DNA from: Candidatus Brevundimonas colombiensis
Lineage (GTDB): Bacteria; Pseudomonadota; Alphaproteobacteria; Caulobacterales; Caulobacteraceae
Length of the DNA: 64,000 nt
Assembly (NCBI GenBank): GCA_029202665.1
Contig: CP119326.1
Coordinates: 992,001 to 1,056,000 of the forward strand
Direction of reading: 5' to 3'
Positions 1 to 9,100 of this stretch are shown in pieces. A model generated the notes under the pieces. It ran no database searches. It was not told the DNA's origin and saw only the letters and a list, made by a program, of their open reading frames with translations. The stretch's first letter is position 1. Each line of letters opens with the position of its first letter. Both the position numbers and the translations under genes were made by a program.

Positions 1-624
1 AACGATGGCCATCCGAGAATAGTACGGCGTCTGCTTGTCCGCAGGCTGAACCACCAGTTTGATCAACTGATTGGCCGCGTTCTTCAGGTCGCGGATGCGG
101 TTTCCGCCCATAGATCCGGTGATGTCCAGCACCAAGGACACCTCGATGTCCTTGGACGAGCGATTGACCTCGGAATGGACGTTGACCGGCAGGGTGTCGT
201 CCATCAGCTTGCCGTAAGGCGGCAGGACGATGTTGGCCACCAGGGTCTTCACCTGCACCTGCATGTCCGCCACGACCACCCGGTCCTCGGTCAGCACGAT
301 CTTGACGTCGCTGTCGGCGATGGGCGCGATGGACGCGTTGCGCAGATTGGCCTTCAACGCGACCAGGGCGACCGTCTTAAGGTCGTTGGGGTCCGTGTAG
401 GAGGATCGGGCCGCCGCCAGCGTCGCAGCGTCCAGCGCATCCTGGACCCGCGCCTTGACCGTGGTGATCCGGCTCAGGTCGATACCGCCCAGGGTGATCA
501 TGACCAGGGCGGGCATGATCAGGGCGAAGATCATCACGACATTGCCGCCGCGATCCGAAGCCAGGCGCGACGCCAGGCCGCGAAGCCCTTTGTCGATCAG
601 TTTGAAAACGTTCGCCAAGATCAT
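1..624 (-). CDS. TadG-like pilus assembly protein with vWA domain (partial, C-terminus beyond edge)
   Basis: The first 208 codons are present; the rest lies beyond the left edge. Residues about 28-50 form one hydrophobic segment (VVMIFALIMPALVMITLGGI) preceded by SDRGGN, the usual TadE/TadG N-terminus. This is followed by DLSR...VQDALDAATLAAA, also typical of TadG. Near the edge, the segment VLDITGSMGG matches the metal-binding (MIDAS) motif of a von Willebrand A domain. Known TadG proteins are pseudopilin-like membrane proteins that act in Flp/Tad pilus assembly. The ATG at 624 was chosen because it directly precedes the basic N-terminal stretch; a weak purine-rich site lies upstream. No other tad gene is visible, so whether it belongs to a tad operon cannot be seen. 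Confidence 0.85.
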   Translation of the reverse strand, partial: MILANVFKLIDKGLRGLASRLASDRGGNVVMIFALIMPALVMITLGGIDLSRITTVKARVQDALDAATLAAARSSYTDPNDLKTVALVALKANLRNASIAPIADSDVKIVLTEDRVVVADMQVQVKTLVANIVLPPYGKLMDDTLPVNVHSEVNRSSKDIEVSLVLDITGSMGGNRIRDLKNAANQLIKLVVQPADKQTPYYSRMAIV

Positions 625-756
625 CCCCGTCGGCGCGAACGTCCCTCTGGCCGCCCTATCAACCAACAGTCTGGCGCCGGGCGGTTAAGAGAAGGCTGAA
701 GGAGAAGGGTTAACCTCTTTCGTCATCAGGCGGCGCATCGTCCGCATGAAGGCGCT

Positions 757-1446
757 TCATCCGACCACGCACGTGTTCAGGCCTTGAGCCCGAACCGCCC
801 CCATCGCCGCCTGAACGCGCGAGGTCCGACGCCGCACATAGGGACCGGGATCGGCCGCTTCATAGCGGCGCGGGGTCGGCAGGATGGCGGCCAGGCGCGC
901 CGCCTCGCGCGGGCTCAGGTCCGCCGCATCCTTGCCGAACCAGTGTCGCGACGCGGCCTGGGCGCCATAGACGCCGGGGGCCCATTCCACCACGTTCAGA
1001 TAGACTTCCATGATCCGCCGCTTGGACCACACCGTCTCGATCAGCACGGTGTAGCCCGCTTCCAGCCCCTTGCGGACCCAGTCGCGGCCGGGCCACAGGA
1101 AGACGTTCTTGGCCGTCTGCTGGCTGATGGTCGAACCGCCGCGGATGCGCCCGCCCTCGGCGTTGTGGTCCAGCGCCTTCTGGATGGCGTCCATGTCGAA
1201 GCCGTTGTGGCTGCAGAACCGGGCGTCCTCGGCGGCGATGGCGGCGTTGACCAGATTGGGCGAGATGCGGTTCAGCCCGCGCCACTGATAGTCCAGCCCC
1301 TCGCCCCGCACGGCCTGGCGCAGCATCAGCAGGGTCGGCGGCGGCGGAACGACCGCCACGACCAGGACGCTGGCGATCGGGAACAGCACCAGGATCGCCA
1401 GCACGATCAGAAGGACCCGACGCCCCCGCTTGCGCCCCTTGGCCAT
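757..1446 (-). CDS. mtgA: Monofunctional biosynthetic peptidoglycan transglycosylase
   Basis: 229 residues, the usual length of MtgA. The basic N-terminus is followed by one membrane segment (residues about 10-34), then a GT51 domain. Diagnostic motifs are AAEDARFCSHNGFD (catalytic Glu73), GGSTISQQTAKNVFL (about 103-117) and RKGLE..YTVLIE..WSKRRIMEVYLN (second acidic residue Glu137). The enzyme polymerises lipid II into glycan strands at the periplasmic face of the inner membrane and has no transpeptidase domain. Its ATG overlaps the stop of the upstream WD40 gene by one base (TGATG), so the two are translationally coupled. Confidence in the family is high. Confidence 0.96.
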   Translation of the reverse strand: MAKGRKRGRRVLLIVLAILVLFPIASVLVVAVVPPPPTLLMLRQAVRGEGLDYQWRGLNRISPNLVNAAIAAEDARFCSHNGFDMDAIQKALDHNAEGGRIRGGSTISQQTAKNVFLWPGRDWVRKGLEAGYTVLIETVWSKRRIMEVYLNVVEWAPGVYGAQAASRHWFGKDAADLSPREAARLAAILPTPRRYEAADPGPYVRRRTSRVQAAMGAVRAQGLNTCVVG

Positions 1447-2420
1447 CAGAGGACGATTACACCGGCATGGCCGTCCTCGTCGGCCCAGGCGACCTTGTCG
1501 ACGGCGGGGCTCAACGACAGGGCGACGATCGCCGATCCCTTCTCGGCCTTGACGAAGTTCAGGCCCTGCGCCGCCGGATGCGCGACCCAGACCCGACCGT
1601 CCATCAGTCCGGCGGCCAGCAGCCCCTGGTCGGCGCGGGCCGAGACCAGATTGACCAGGGTGGTGTCATCATAGCCGATCTCGGTCGCCTCGCGCCCCAT
1701 CGGACCGTTCGACCCGACGAAGGGCCACAGCACCGTGCCCTGCGCGCCCGAGGTGGCCATCAACTGACCATTGGCCAGGAAGGCCATCGACCGCACCTTG
1801 CCCGGATAGCCGCCCATCCGCAGGTTCTTGGCGTCCTTGATGCGCCAGCCGTGCATCTGGTTGTCCTGCATCGTCGTGACGACGAAGGCGCCGTCGGGCG
1901 AAAAGGCGACGCCGGTGTGCGACCCGGCCCAGGCCAGTTTCACGGGTTGCTGCTTCTCGATCCGCGCATACCACAGCGCCGCCCCGCCATAGGTCGAGGT
2001 CGCGATGCGCCGACCCTTGGGCTCGAAGGCGACGCCCGAGACGGTGCGCTCGTGCTGGAAGTCGCGGCGGAAACCCACGTCGTTGGGATCGATCACCGAC
2101 AGGGTGCGGCCGAAGGAAAAGGCGATCAGGCCCGAGGCGGCCGAGGCGTCGATGGCGTCGATCCACTGGTTTCTGGCCGTGGCCAGGACGACCGCTTCCT
2201 CGTCGCGGCGCGTCCAGACCACCCGGCCGTCGTCGCCGCCGGTGACGACGCCGTCGCCTGACGGATGGACGCAGGCGCACAGCACGGCCCCGTCATGGGC
2301 CTCGACACGGGTGCGGTCCTCGAACCGGATGGAGCCGTCGCCGAGGGCGAAGACGGCGCCGGTGTTGTTGAACAGGGCGGCGGTGACCTGGGCGTCGAAA
2401 TCGAAGTTCATAGGCCGCAT
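1446..2420 (-). CDS. WD40 repeat protein
   Basis: 324 residues with no signal peptide, made of repeated beta-blade segments of WD40 type. Examples are VLCACVHPSGDGVVTGGDDG, VSGVAFEPKGRRIATSTYGG and GVAFSPDGAFVVTTMQDN, which suggest a seven-bladed propeller. Such proteins are cytoplasmic scaffolds; no partner can be named. The stop codon overlaps the mtgA start by one base, so this is the first gene of a two-gene unit with mtgA. An in-frame second ATG at 2411 is an alternative start. The link with cell-wall synthesis rests only on this coupling. Confidence 0.85.
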   Translation of the reverse strand: MRPMNFDFDAQVTAALFNNTGAVFALGDGSIRFEDRTRVEAHDGAVLCACVHPSGDGVVTGGDDGRVVWTRRDEEAVVLATARNQWIDAIDASAASGLIAFSFGRTLSVIDPNDVGFRRDFQHERTVSGVAFEPKGRRIATSTYGGAALWYARIEKQQPVKLAWAGSHTGVAFSPDGAFVVTTMQDNQMHGWRIKDAKNLRMGGYPGKVRSMAFLANGQLMATSGAQGTVLWPFVGSNGPMGREATEIGYDDTTLVNLVSARADQGLLAAGLMDGRVWVAHPAAQGLNFVKAEKGSAIVALSLSPAVDKVAWADEDGHAGVIVL

Positions 2421-2466
2421 GTAGCGATCCGGCCTCGCCGCGTCACCTTCTGCGTGATCTCGTGAT

Positions 2467-3390
2467 CTAGACCGGGTCGGTCGGCTTGGGCGCCGCCTGG
2501 GCCTTGGCGGGTTCGTCGGGCAGGGGGATGAACTCCAGATCGTCCGCGTCGGGCAGTTTCATCCGCCCGGCCTTCCAGTCGGCCTTGGCCTGATCGATGC
2601 GGGCCTGGCTGGAGGCGACGAAGTTCCACCAGATCAGCCGCTCGCCCACCGGCTCCCCGCCCAGCACCATGACCGTCGCCTGGGTCAGGGCCTTGACGGT
2701 CGGCTCCGTGCTGGGCGACAGCACGACCATCTGGCCTTCGTGGAAGGTGCGGTCCCCGACCTCGATGGACCCCCTGGCGACATAGAGGGCGCGCTCGCTC
2801 ATGCCGCCTGAGCCCTTGGCGGCGGGCGGCGCGGTGCGCACGCCGGGCTGAAGCTCCCAATGGATGTAGAACAGCGGCGAGGACACCGGCGCCTCGGCCT
2901 TGGCGCCATAGGCTTCGCCCGCCACCAGACGCGCGAACAGGCCGCCGTTCTCATAGGCGGGCTGGGCGTCCTCGCCCAGGTGAACGAAGGACGGATCGAT
3001 CTCCTCGGCCTCGGCGGGCAGGGCGACCCAGGCCTGCATCCCGTGCATCGGACCGCCCCGGCTCTTGGTCAGCGGATCGGTGCGTTCGGAATGGACGATG
3101 CCCTTGCCGGCCGTCATCCAGTTGACCTCGCCCGGCCGGATCGCCTGATCATAGCCCAGATTGTCGTGGTGCATTATCTGACCTTCGAACAGATAGGTCA
3201 GGGTCGACAGGCCGATATGAGGGTGCGGGCGCACGTCGATGGCGGTCGCGCCGGCTGCGAACTCGGCCGGTCCCATCTGGTCCAGGAAGATGAAGGGCCC
3301 GACCATCCGGCGCGCATGGAAGGGCAGGACGCGCCCGACCTCGAACCCGCCCAGGTCCTTGCGGCGCGCGTCGATCACCAGTTCGATCAT
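2467..3390 (-). CDS. Pirin family protein
   Basis: About 307 residues from the chosen start (MIELVIDARRKDLGG). The N-terminal cupin carries the pirin signature FIFLDQMGPAEF and IDVRPHPHIGLSTLTYLFEG with metal-binding His residues, followed by MTAGKGIVHSE, all typical of pirins. The C-terminal cupin (about 190-280) is more diverged. Pirins are iron-binding cupins, some with quercetin 2,3-dioxygenase activity and some that bind regulators. The ATG at 3390 has a good GGGAG site 8 bases upstream. An upstream in-frame start at 3459 would overlap the neighbouring Lrp gene, so it was not used. The substrate is unknown. Confidence 0.92.
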   Translation of the reverse strand: MIELVIDARRKDLGGFEVGRVLPFHARRMVGPFIFLDQMGPAEFAAGATAIDVRPHPHIGLSTLTYLFEGQIMHHDNLGYDQAIRPGEVNWMTAGKGIVHSERTDPLTKSRGGPMHGMQAWVALPAEAEEIDPSFVHLGEDAQPAYENGGLFARLVAGEAYGAKAEAPVSSPLFYIHWELQPGVRTAPPAAKGSGGMSERALYVARGSIEVGDRTFHEGQMVVLSPSTEPTVKALTQATVMVLGGEPVGERLIWWNFVASSQARIDQAKADWKAGRMKLPDADDLEFIPLPDEPAKAQAAPKPTDPV

Positions 3391-3430
3391 GTGTCGGCTC
3401 CCACGGCGATCGACGCCGTCCCGAGAGACC

Positions 3431-3919
3431 TTATCCGACGTGAGGCGTGATGATGCCAAGGGGCAGGGCGGTCACATTCTTCACGCCCCGCGTGACGATG
3501 TGGCTTTCGCAGTCCGACACGATGCCCAGCGCCAGCAGCTTCTCGCGCAGGAACAGGTCGAAGGCGTGCATGTCCGAGGTGATGATGCGCAGCACATAGT
3601 CCTCGCGCCCGGTGATGGTGGCGCACTGCACCACCTCGGGCCATTTGGCCACGGCGGCCTCGAAGACGTTCAGATTGTCCGACGATGGCAACATCAGTTT
3701 GACGATGGCGTACACCTCGAAGTCCAGGCCCAGCAGCTTGGCGTTCAGCAGGGTGACGCGTTTGGTGATCAGGCCGGAATCCTCCAGCCGCTTGATCCGC
3801 CGCCAGCAGGGCGAGGCCGACAATCCGACGCGATCCGCCACCTCGGCGACCGACAGCCCGGCGTCTTGTTGCAGGATATCCAGGATACGGGCGTCGATAG
3901 GATCGAGTTCGTCCGCCAA
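3431..3919 (-). CDS. bkdR: Lrp/AsnC family transcriptional regulator, probable BkdR
   Basis: 162 residues with the classic Lrp layout. The N-terminal helix-turn-helix (LSVAEVADRVGLSASPCWRR, about 23-42) is followed by the linker IKRLEDSGLITKRVTLLNAKLLG and a C-terminal RAM (effector-binding) domain. The DNA-contacting SxxxCWRRI segment is intact. It is transcribed divergently from the branched-chain 2-oxoacid dehydrogenase operon. BkdR homologues of the Lrp family activate such operons in response to branched-chain amino acids, so that role is inferred from position. The intergenic stretch holds an AT-rich segment and an imperfect palindrome that could be its site. Confidence 0.9.
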   Translation of the reverse strand: MADELDPIDARILDILQQDAGLSVAEVADRVGLSASPCWRRIKRLEDSGLITKRVTLLNAKLLGLDFEVYAIVKLMLPSSDNLNVFEAAVAKWPEVVQCATITGREDYVLRIITSDMHAFDLFLREKLLALGIVSDCESHIVTRGVKNVTALPLGIITPHVG

Positions 3920-4056
3920 GGCGTTTCTCCGATTATGATTATGGCGAAATAAAATACCCGAAATCGGGATTTAGCAAGGTCAATTTGAGCGAGCGCCTGC
4001 TTAGGGACCGTGTTATCAAACGTCCAGAGGAAACACGGACGGACCCCCGAACGGAC
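3920..4056. promoter_or_regulatory. Divergent promoter/operator region between the Lrp gene and the bkd operon
   Basis: 137 bases between two divergent starts. An AT-rich block at 3930-3955 (GATTATGATTATGGCGAAAT) is unusual for this GC-rich DNA. It runs into an imperfect inverted repeat at about 3952-3972 (AAATACCCG then, 4 bases on, CGGGATTT). AT-rich, partly symmetrical sites suit Lrp-type binding. Function is inferred from layout; no clear -35/-10 pair can be assigned. Confidence 0.45.
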
Positions 4057-5316
4057 ATGGACGCCCGCATGAACGACAAAATGAACAAAAAGAACAGCCA
4101 GCCCCTATCGCTGCGCGTGCCGGAACCCTCCGGCCGTCCCGGCGACGCCCCCGATTTCAGCCATCTGCAGATGGACCCCGCCGGCGCGGTGGAGCGGCCC
4201 GAGGTCGGCTCCACGCCTTACGCCATGCGCGATCTGGCCTTCCGCCTGATCCGCGTGCTGGACGACGCGGGCCAGGCCGTCGGGCCGTGGAACCCGCGCC
4301 TTGATCCTGAGACACTGCGTCGCGGCCTGAAGGCCATGATCCTGACCCGCGCCTTCGACGACCGGATGCACCGCGCCCACCGCCAGGGCAAGACCAGCTT
4401 CTATATGAAGTGCACTGGCGAAGAGGCCATCGCGGTGGCGCAGGGCATGTTGCTGAGCCGCGAGGACATGGGCTTTCCCACCTATCGCCAGCAGGGACTT
4501 CTGATCGCGCGCGGCTATCCGCTGGTCGAGATGATGAACCAGATCTATTCGAACGCGGCGGACCCGATCAAAGGCCGCCAGCTGCCGATCATGTATTCGT
4601 CCAAGGACTACGGCTTCTTCACCATCTCGGGCAATCTGGGCACCCAGGTTCCTCAGGCCGTCGGCTGGGCCATGGCCAGCGCCTACAAGGGCGACGACAA
4701 GATCGCCATCAGCTGGATCGGCGACGGCGCCACGGCCGAAGGCGATTTCCACAACGCCCTGACCTTCGCCAGCGTCTATCGCGCCCCGGTGATCCTGAAC
4801 GTGGTCAACAACCAGTGGGCCATTTCGTCCTTCATGGGCATAGCGGGCGGTCTTGAGACCACCTTCGCCTCCAAGGCTATCGGCTATGGCCTGCCGGCCC
4901 TGCGGGTCGATGGCAACGACTTCCTGGCCGTCTGGGCCGCGACCCAGTGGGCCGAGGAACGCGCGCGGTCCAACCAGGGCGCGACGGTGATCGAGCTGTT
5001 CACCTATCGCGGCGCCCCGCACTCCACCTCCGACGACCCCAGCCGCTATCGCCCCGGCGACGAGCAAGACAAATGGCCGCTGGGCGATCCGCTGGAACGG
5101 CTGCGCCAGCACCTGACCGTCATCGGCGAATGGGACGACGAGCGTCACACGGCCGCCCTGAAGGACGCCGTCGAACAGGTCCGCGCCGCTGGCAAGGAAT
5201 CCGAGGCGATCGGCACCCTAGGCCAGTCGCGCCCCAGCGTGAAGACCATGTTCGAAGAGGTCTATGCGACCGAGGACTGGCGCCTGATCGAACAACGTCG
5301 CGAGGTGGGGGTCTGA
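4057..5316 (+). CDS. bkdA1: 2-oxoisovalerate dehydrogenase E1 component, alpha subunit
   Basis: About 419 residues, the length of bacterial BCKDH E1 alpha. The thiamine-diphosphate motif is present as GDGATAEGDFHNALTF ... VVNNQWAIS (GDG-X-NN). Other family marks are FYMKCTGEEAIAVAQ, FPTYRQQGLLIARGYP and YRGAPHSTSDDPSRYRPGDE. With E1 beta it decarboxylates the branched 2-oxoacids from Val, Leu and Ile and acylates the lipoyl group of E2. The ATG at 4057 (MDARMNDK) is preferred; ATG at 4081 and an upstream TTG at 3985 are alternatives, and none has a strong ribosome site. E1 beta starts 2 bases after its stop. Confidence 0.93.
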   Translation: MDARMNDKMNKKNSQPLSLRVPEPSGRPGDAPDFSHLQMDPAGAVERPEVGSTPYAMRDLAFRLIRVLDDAGQAVGPWNPRLDPETLRRGLKAMILTRAFDDRMHRAHRQGKTSFYMKCTGEEAIAVAQGMLLSREDMGFPTYRQQGLLIARGYPLVEMMNQIYSNAADPIKGRQLPIMYSSKDYGFFTISGNLGTQVPQAVGWAMASAYKGDDKIAISWIGDGATAEGDFHNALTFASVYRAPVILNVVNNQWAISSFMGIAGGLETTFASKAIGYGLPALRVDGNDFLAVWAATQWAEERARSNQGATVIELFTYRGAPHSTSDDPSRYRPGDEQDKWPLGDPLERLRQHLTVIGEWDDERHTAALKDAVEQVRAAGKESEAIGTLGQSRPSVKTMFEEVYATEDWRLIEQRREVGV

Positions 5317-5318
5317 CC

Positions 5319-6443
<1,125 letters not shown>

Positions 6444-6444
6444 G

Positions 6445-8148
6445 ATGGGTCGTTTCGTCTTCAAACTGCCCGACGTGGGCGAAGGCACCGCCGAGGCCGA
6501 ACTGGTCGCCTGGCACGTCAAGGTCGGCGATATCGTCGCCGAGGATCAGATCGTCGCCGACGTCATGACCGACAAGGCCACGGTGGAAATCACCGCCCCC
6601 GTCTCGGGCAAGGTCGTCACCGTCCACGGCGAACCCGGCCAGATGATCCCGGTGCGCGGCCCACTGGTCGAGTTCGAGGTCGAGGGGGCAGGAAATGCGG
6701 AGGAGAGCCCCTCCGTCTCTCCGCTTCGCTCCGAGCCACCTCCCCCCGCTTCGCGCGGGGAGGAGATGACTGTCGCCGCATCGTCTCCTCCCCGTGCCAA
6801 TGGGGAGGGGGACCGCGAAGCGGTGGAGGGGTTCTCCGACGCCGCACCGACATCGGGCAACTACGTCTTCAAACTGCCGGACGTCGGCGAAGGCACCGCT
6901 GAGGCCGAACTGGTCGCGTGGCGCGTCAAGGTCGGGGATGCGGTCGAGGAAGACCAGATTCTGGCCGAGGTCATGACCGACAAGGCCACCGTCGAGATCA
7001 CCTCGCCGGTCGCCGGAACCGTCGTCGTCCTGCACAGCCAGGTGGGTCAGCAGGCGCCCGTCGGCGGCCCGCTGGTGTCGTTCAAGGTCGAGGGCAAGGG
7101 CAATGTCTCGATGCCCGCGCCGGTTTCCTCCCCCTCCTCCGCCGGGGGAGGATCGACGCCCGCGTCCGCACCCAAATCTCCGACCATCGGGGCGAGCGAC
7201 GGCAAGGCCGGCGAGGGGGGCAAGCCCGTCCCCGCCCTGACCGGCCGCACCGCCGGCGAACGCCCGCTGGCCTCGCCCGCCGTGCGTAACCGCGCGCGCG
7301 ATCTGGGCGTGGACCTGACCTTCGTGCCCGGCTTCGGCCCGGCGGGACGCATCACCCACGAGGATCTGGACGGCTTCATCGCGCGGGGCGGATCGGTGCC
7401 CGCCTCCGCCCCCGCAACAGGCGGCTCGACCTACGCCAGGGCGGAAGGGACCACCGAGGTCCGCATCATCGGCCTGCGTCGCAAGATCGCGGAGAAGATG
7501 GCCGAGAGCGTGCGCCGCATTCCGCACATCACCTATGTCGAGGAAATCGACATGACGGCGGTGGAAGAGCTGCGCGCTCATCTGAACGCGACGAAGCAAA
7601 AGGACCAGCCCAAGCTGAACGTCCTGCCCTTCATCGCCCGCGCCATCGTGGTCGCCCTGCGCGATCAGCCGCAGATCAACGCCACCTATGACGACGAGGC
7701 GGGCGTCCTGACCCAGCATGCCCCGGTCCACCTGGGCATCGCCGCCCAGACGCCGAACGGCCTGATGGTGCCGGTGGTCCGCCACGCCGAGGCGCGCGAC
7801 CCCTATGACACGGCGCTGGAGATCGCCCGCGTCTCGGGCGCGGCCAAGGACGGGACGGCCAAACGCGAGGAGCTGTCGGGTTCGACCATCACCATCACCT
7901 CGCTGGGCACGCTGGGCGGGGTGGTCCACACCCCGATTATCAACCACCCCGAGGTCGCCATCGTCGGTCCCAACAAGATCGCCGAACGGGTCGTGGTCAA
8001 GGACGGTCAGATGGTCGTCCGCAAGATGATGAACCTGTCCTCCAGCTTCGACCACCGTATCGTCGACGGCCACGACGCCGCTGTTTTCGTGCAGCGGATC
8101 AAGGGGCTTCTGGAAAACCCGGCGACGCTGTGGATGGGGTTAAAGTGA
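6445..8148 (+). CDS. bkdB: Branched-chain 2-oxoacid dehydrogenase E2 (dihydrolipoyl acyltransferase) with two lipoyl domains
   Basis: 567 residues. Two near-identical lipoyl domains (about 2-80 and 138-215) each carry EVMTDKATVEIT or DVMTDKATVEIT, with lipoyl lysines at about 44 and 180. A peripheral E1/E3-binding domain follows at about 275-312 (SPAVRNRARDLGVDL...GRITHEDLDGFI). The C-terminal acyltransferase domain ends with the active-site HRIVDG. BCKDH E2 normally has one lipoyl domain; two suggests internal duplication. The linker between them (residues about 88-129) is encoded by a pair of inverted GC-rich palindromic repeats, see the separate entry. A GGAGG site lies upstream of the ATG. 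Confidence 0.95.
   Translation: MGRFVFKLPDVGEGTAEAELVAWHVKVGDIVAEDQIVADVMTDKATVEITAPVSGKVVTVHGEPGQMIPVRGPLVEFEVEGAGNAEESPSVSPLRSEPPPPASRGEEMTVAASSPPRANGEGDREAVEGFSDAAPTSGNYVFKLPDVGEGTAEAELVAWRVKVGDAVEEDQILAEVMTDKATVEITSPVAGTVVVLHSQVGQQAPVGGPLVSFKVEGKGNVSMPAPVSSPSSAGGGSTPASAPKSPTIGASDGKAGEGGKPVPALTGRTAGERPLASPAVRNRARDLGVDLTFVPGFGPAGRITHEDLDGFIARGGSVPASAPATGGSTYARAEGTTEVRIIGLRRKIAEKMAESVRRIPHITYVEEIDMTAVEELRAHLNATKQKDQPKLNVLPFIARAIVVALRDQPQINATYDDEAGVLTQHAPVHLGIAAQTPNGLMVPVVRHAEARDPYDTALEIARVSGAAKDGTAKREELSGSTITITSLGTLGGVVHTPIINHPEVAIVGPNKIAERVVVKDGQMVVRKMMNLSSSFDHRIVDGHDAAVFVQRIKGLLENPATLWMGLK
6708..6831. repeat. Pair of inverted palindromic repeat elements inserted in frame in the E2 linker
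   Basis: Two related GC-rich elements in opposite orientation lie at about 6708-6766 and 6784-6831. The first begins CCCCTCCGTCTCTCCGCTTC and ends GCGGGGAGGAGA. The second begins TCTCCTCCCC and ends GAAGCGGTGGAGGGG, which is close to the reverse complement of the first. Each also folds on itself (CTCCCC with GGGGAG). They resemble intergenic palindromes of alphaproteobacterial genomes, but here they are translated (SPSVSPLRSEPPPPASRGEE and on) without breaking the frame. Only one locus is visible, so genome-wide dispersal is inferred. Confidence 0.7.
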
Positions 8149-8636
8149 AGAAAGTTGGGCTGATCGTCAGCGCTATGGTTTGGGCAATCGCATCGCCTAG
8201 CTTGGCCTGTACGATCATGTTGGACTCGCCGCGCCCAGGCGAAACACTTGAACAAACCGTGTTCCGCCAAGACCGCGAAGCTCAAGTCGCGAGCTGGAAT
8301 CAGGCCGACAGTGTCTTTCTGGCTCGCGTCGCAAAGACGACAAAGGTCGCCAACGGCGGTGTTCGCTACACGTTTGCGGCTATCGCTCCCGTACATGGCG
8401 CCGCTCCCCCTCGACGCCTGTCGGGTATTTGGTATGGCGATGGTTGTCATGGTCGCGAATGGACCATGGGCGAGGTTGCCGTCGTCTATGCCAATCGGAT
8501 TGGTTTGCGCGAAGATTGGTCCCATTGGGGCCAGTGGCACGAGGTCGTCGCGGTTCCGCCCTCCGCCATTCGGGACCCGCGAGTCGCGCCAGCACTGCGC
8601 GCGTCTGCACATAGACTGAGGGTGTCGAGACAATGA
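8145..8636 (+). CDS. Secreted protein of unknown function (first of a pair)
   Basis: About 163 residues from a GTG that overlaps the E2 stop (GTGA). The N-terminus KKVGLIVSAMVWAIASPSLA is a signal peptide with a likely cut before Cys (SLA-CTIML). The lipobox is poor, so signal peptidase I cleavage is more likely than lipoprotein processing. The mature protein starts with Cys and has ADSVFLARVAKTT and a second Cys (GDGCHGREW). The start Cys plus an ADxVFxARV strand recalls the NTR/TIMP-like OB fold, but that is inference only. It is coupled to E2 before it and to the next gene after it (ATGA). The role next to BCKDH is unknown. Confidence 0.7.
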   Translation: MKKVGLIVSAMVWAIASPSLACTIMLDSPRPGETLEQTVFRQDREAQVASWNQADSVFLARVAKTTKVANGGVRYTFAAIAPVHGAAPPRRLSGIWYGDGCHGREWTMGEVAVVYANRIGLREDWSHWGQWHEVVAVPPSAIRDPRVAPALRASAHRLRVSRQ

Positions 8637-9100
8637 TCCAGATCCTCAGAGCCAAAACCCTATGTGTCGGCGCCAGCCTCGGCATTCTGGTGGCTATCAG
8701 CGTCTTCGCATCATCGGCTCAGGCCTGTATTCCTGAGCCGCCGCCGCACTGGCCGTCCCTTTTGCGCGCCGATGGTTCAGCCCTGTTCATCGGACGGGTG
8801 ACGACGGTGGAGCGTTTACCGGAGCTGAGCCGAACGCCGACCATTGAGATCATACAGTCCAGGGCGACCATCGCGCGGCTGGAGACGCTTCAGGGCGCGC
8901 CGCAGGAATCCTATGCGCTGATGGCGGCGGAAAGTGCCCGTCGGTTGGACGCCTATGAGGGCATGATCTGCGTCGATTTCCAGCGCGTGAAACCCGGCGA
9001 CATCGTACTGGCCATGGAGACCGGGACCGGCGCGGTCCGCGTTTTCGAGCCTCAGCAAGTTCCTCCGCAGTTCAGCTCCCGCCTTGAGGCCTATCGTTGA
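8633..9100 (+). CDS. Secreted protein of unknown function (second of a pair)
   Basis: 155 residues. Signal peptide at about 1-31 (LGILVAISVFASSAQA) with cleavage expected before CIPEPPPHW. As in the preceding gene, the mature protein begins at or next to Cys, then has a strand ALFIGRVTTVERL like the ADSVFLARV of its neighbour. A second Cys follows (GMICVDFQRVKPGDIVLAME). The two look like diverged members of one small fold family. Its ATG overlaps the preceding stop by 4 bases, and its stop overlaps the TTG start of the E3 gene. No function can be assigned. Confidence 0.7.
   Translation: MIQILRAKTLCVGASLGILVAISVFASSAQACIPEPPPHWPSLLRADGSALFIGRVTTVERLPELSRTPTIEIIQSRATIARLETLQGAPQESYALMAAESARRLDAYEGMICVDFQRVKPGDIVLAMETGTGAVRVFEPQQVPPQFSSRLEAYR

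Noticed and set aside
6445..8148. Pyruvate or 2-oxoglutarate dehydrogenase E2 instead of BCKDH E2
   Set aside because: Separate E1 alpha and beta genes of the 2-oxoisovalerate type and the divergent Lrp regulator fit BCKDH better; 2-oxoglutarate dehydrogenase has a single-chain E1.
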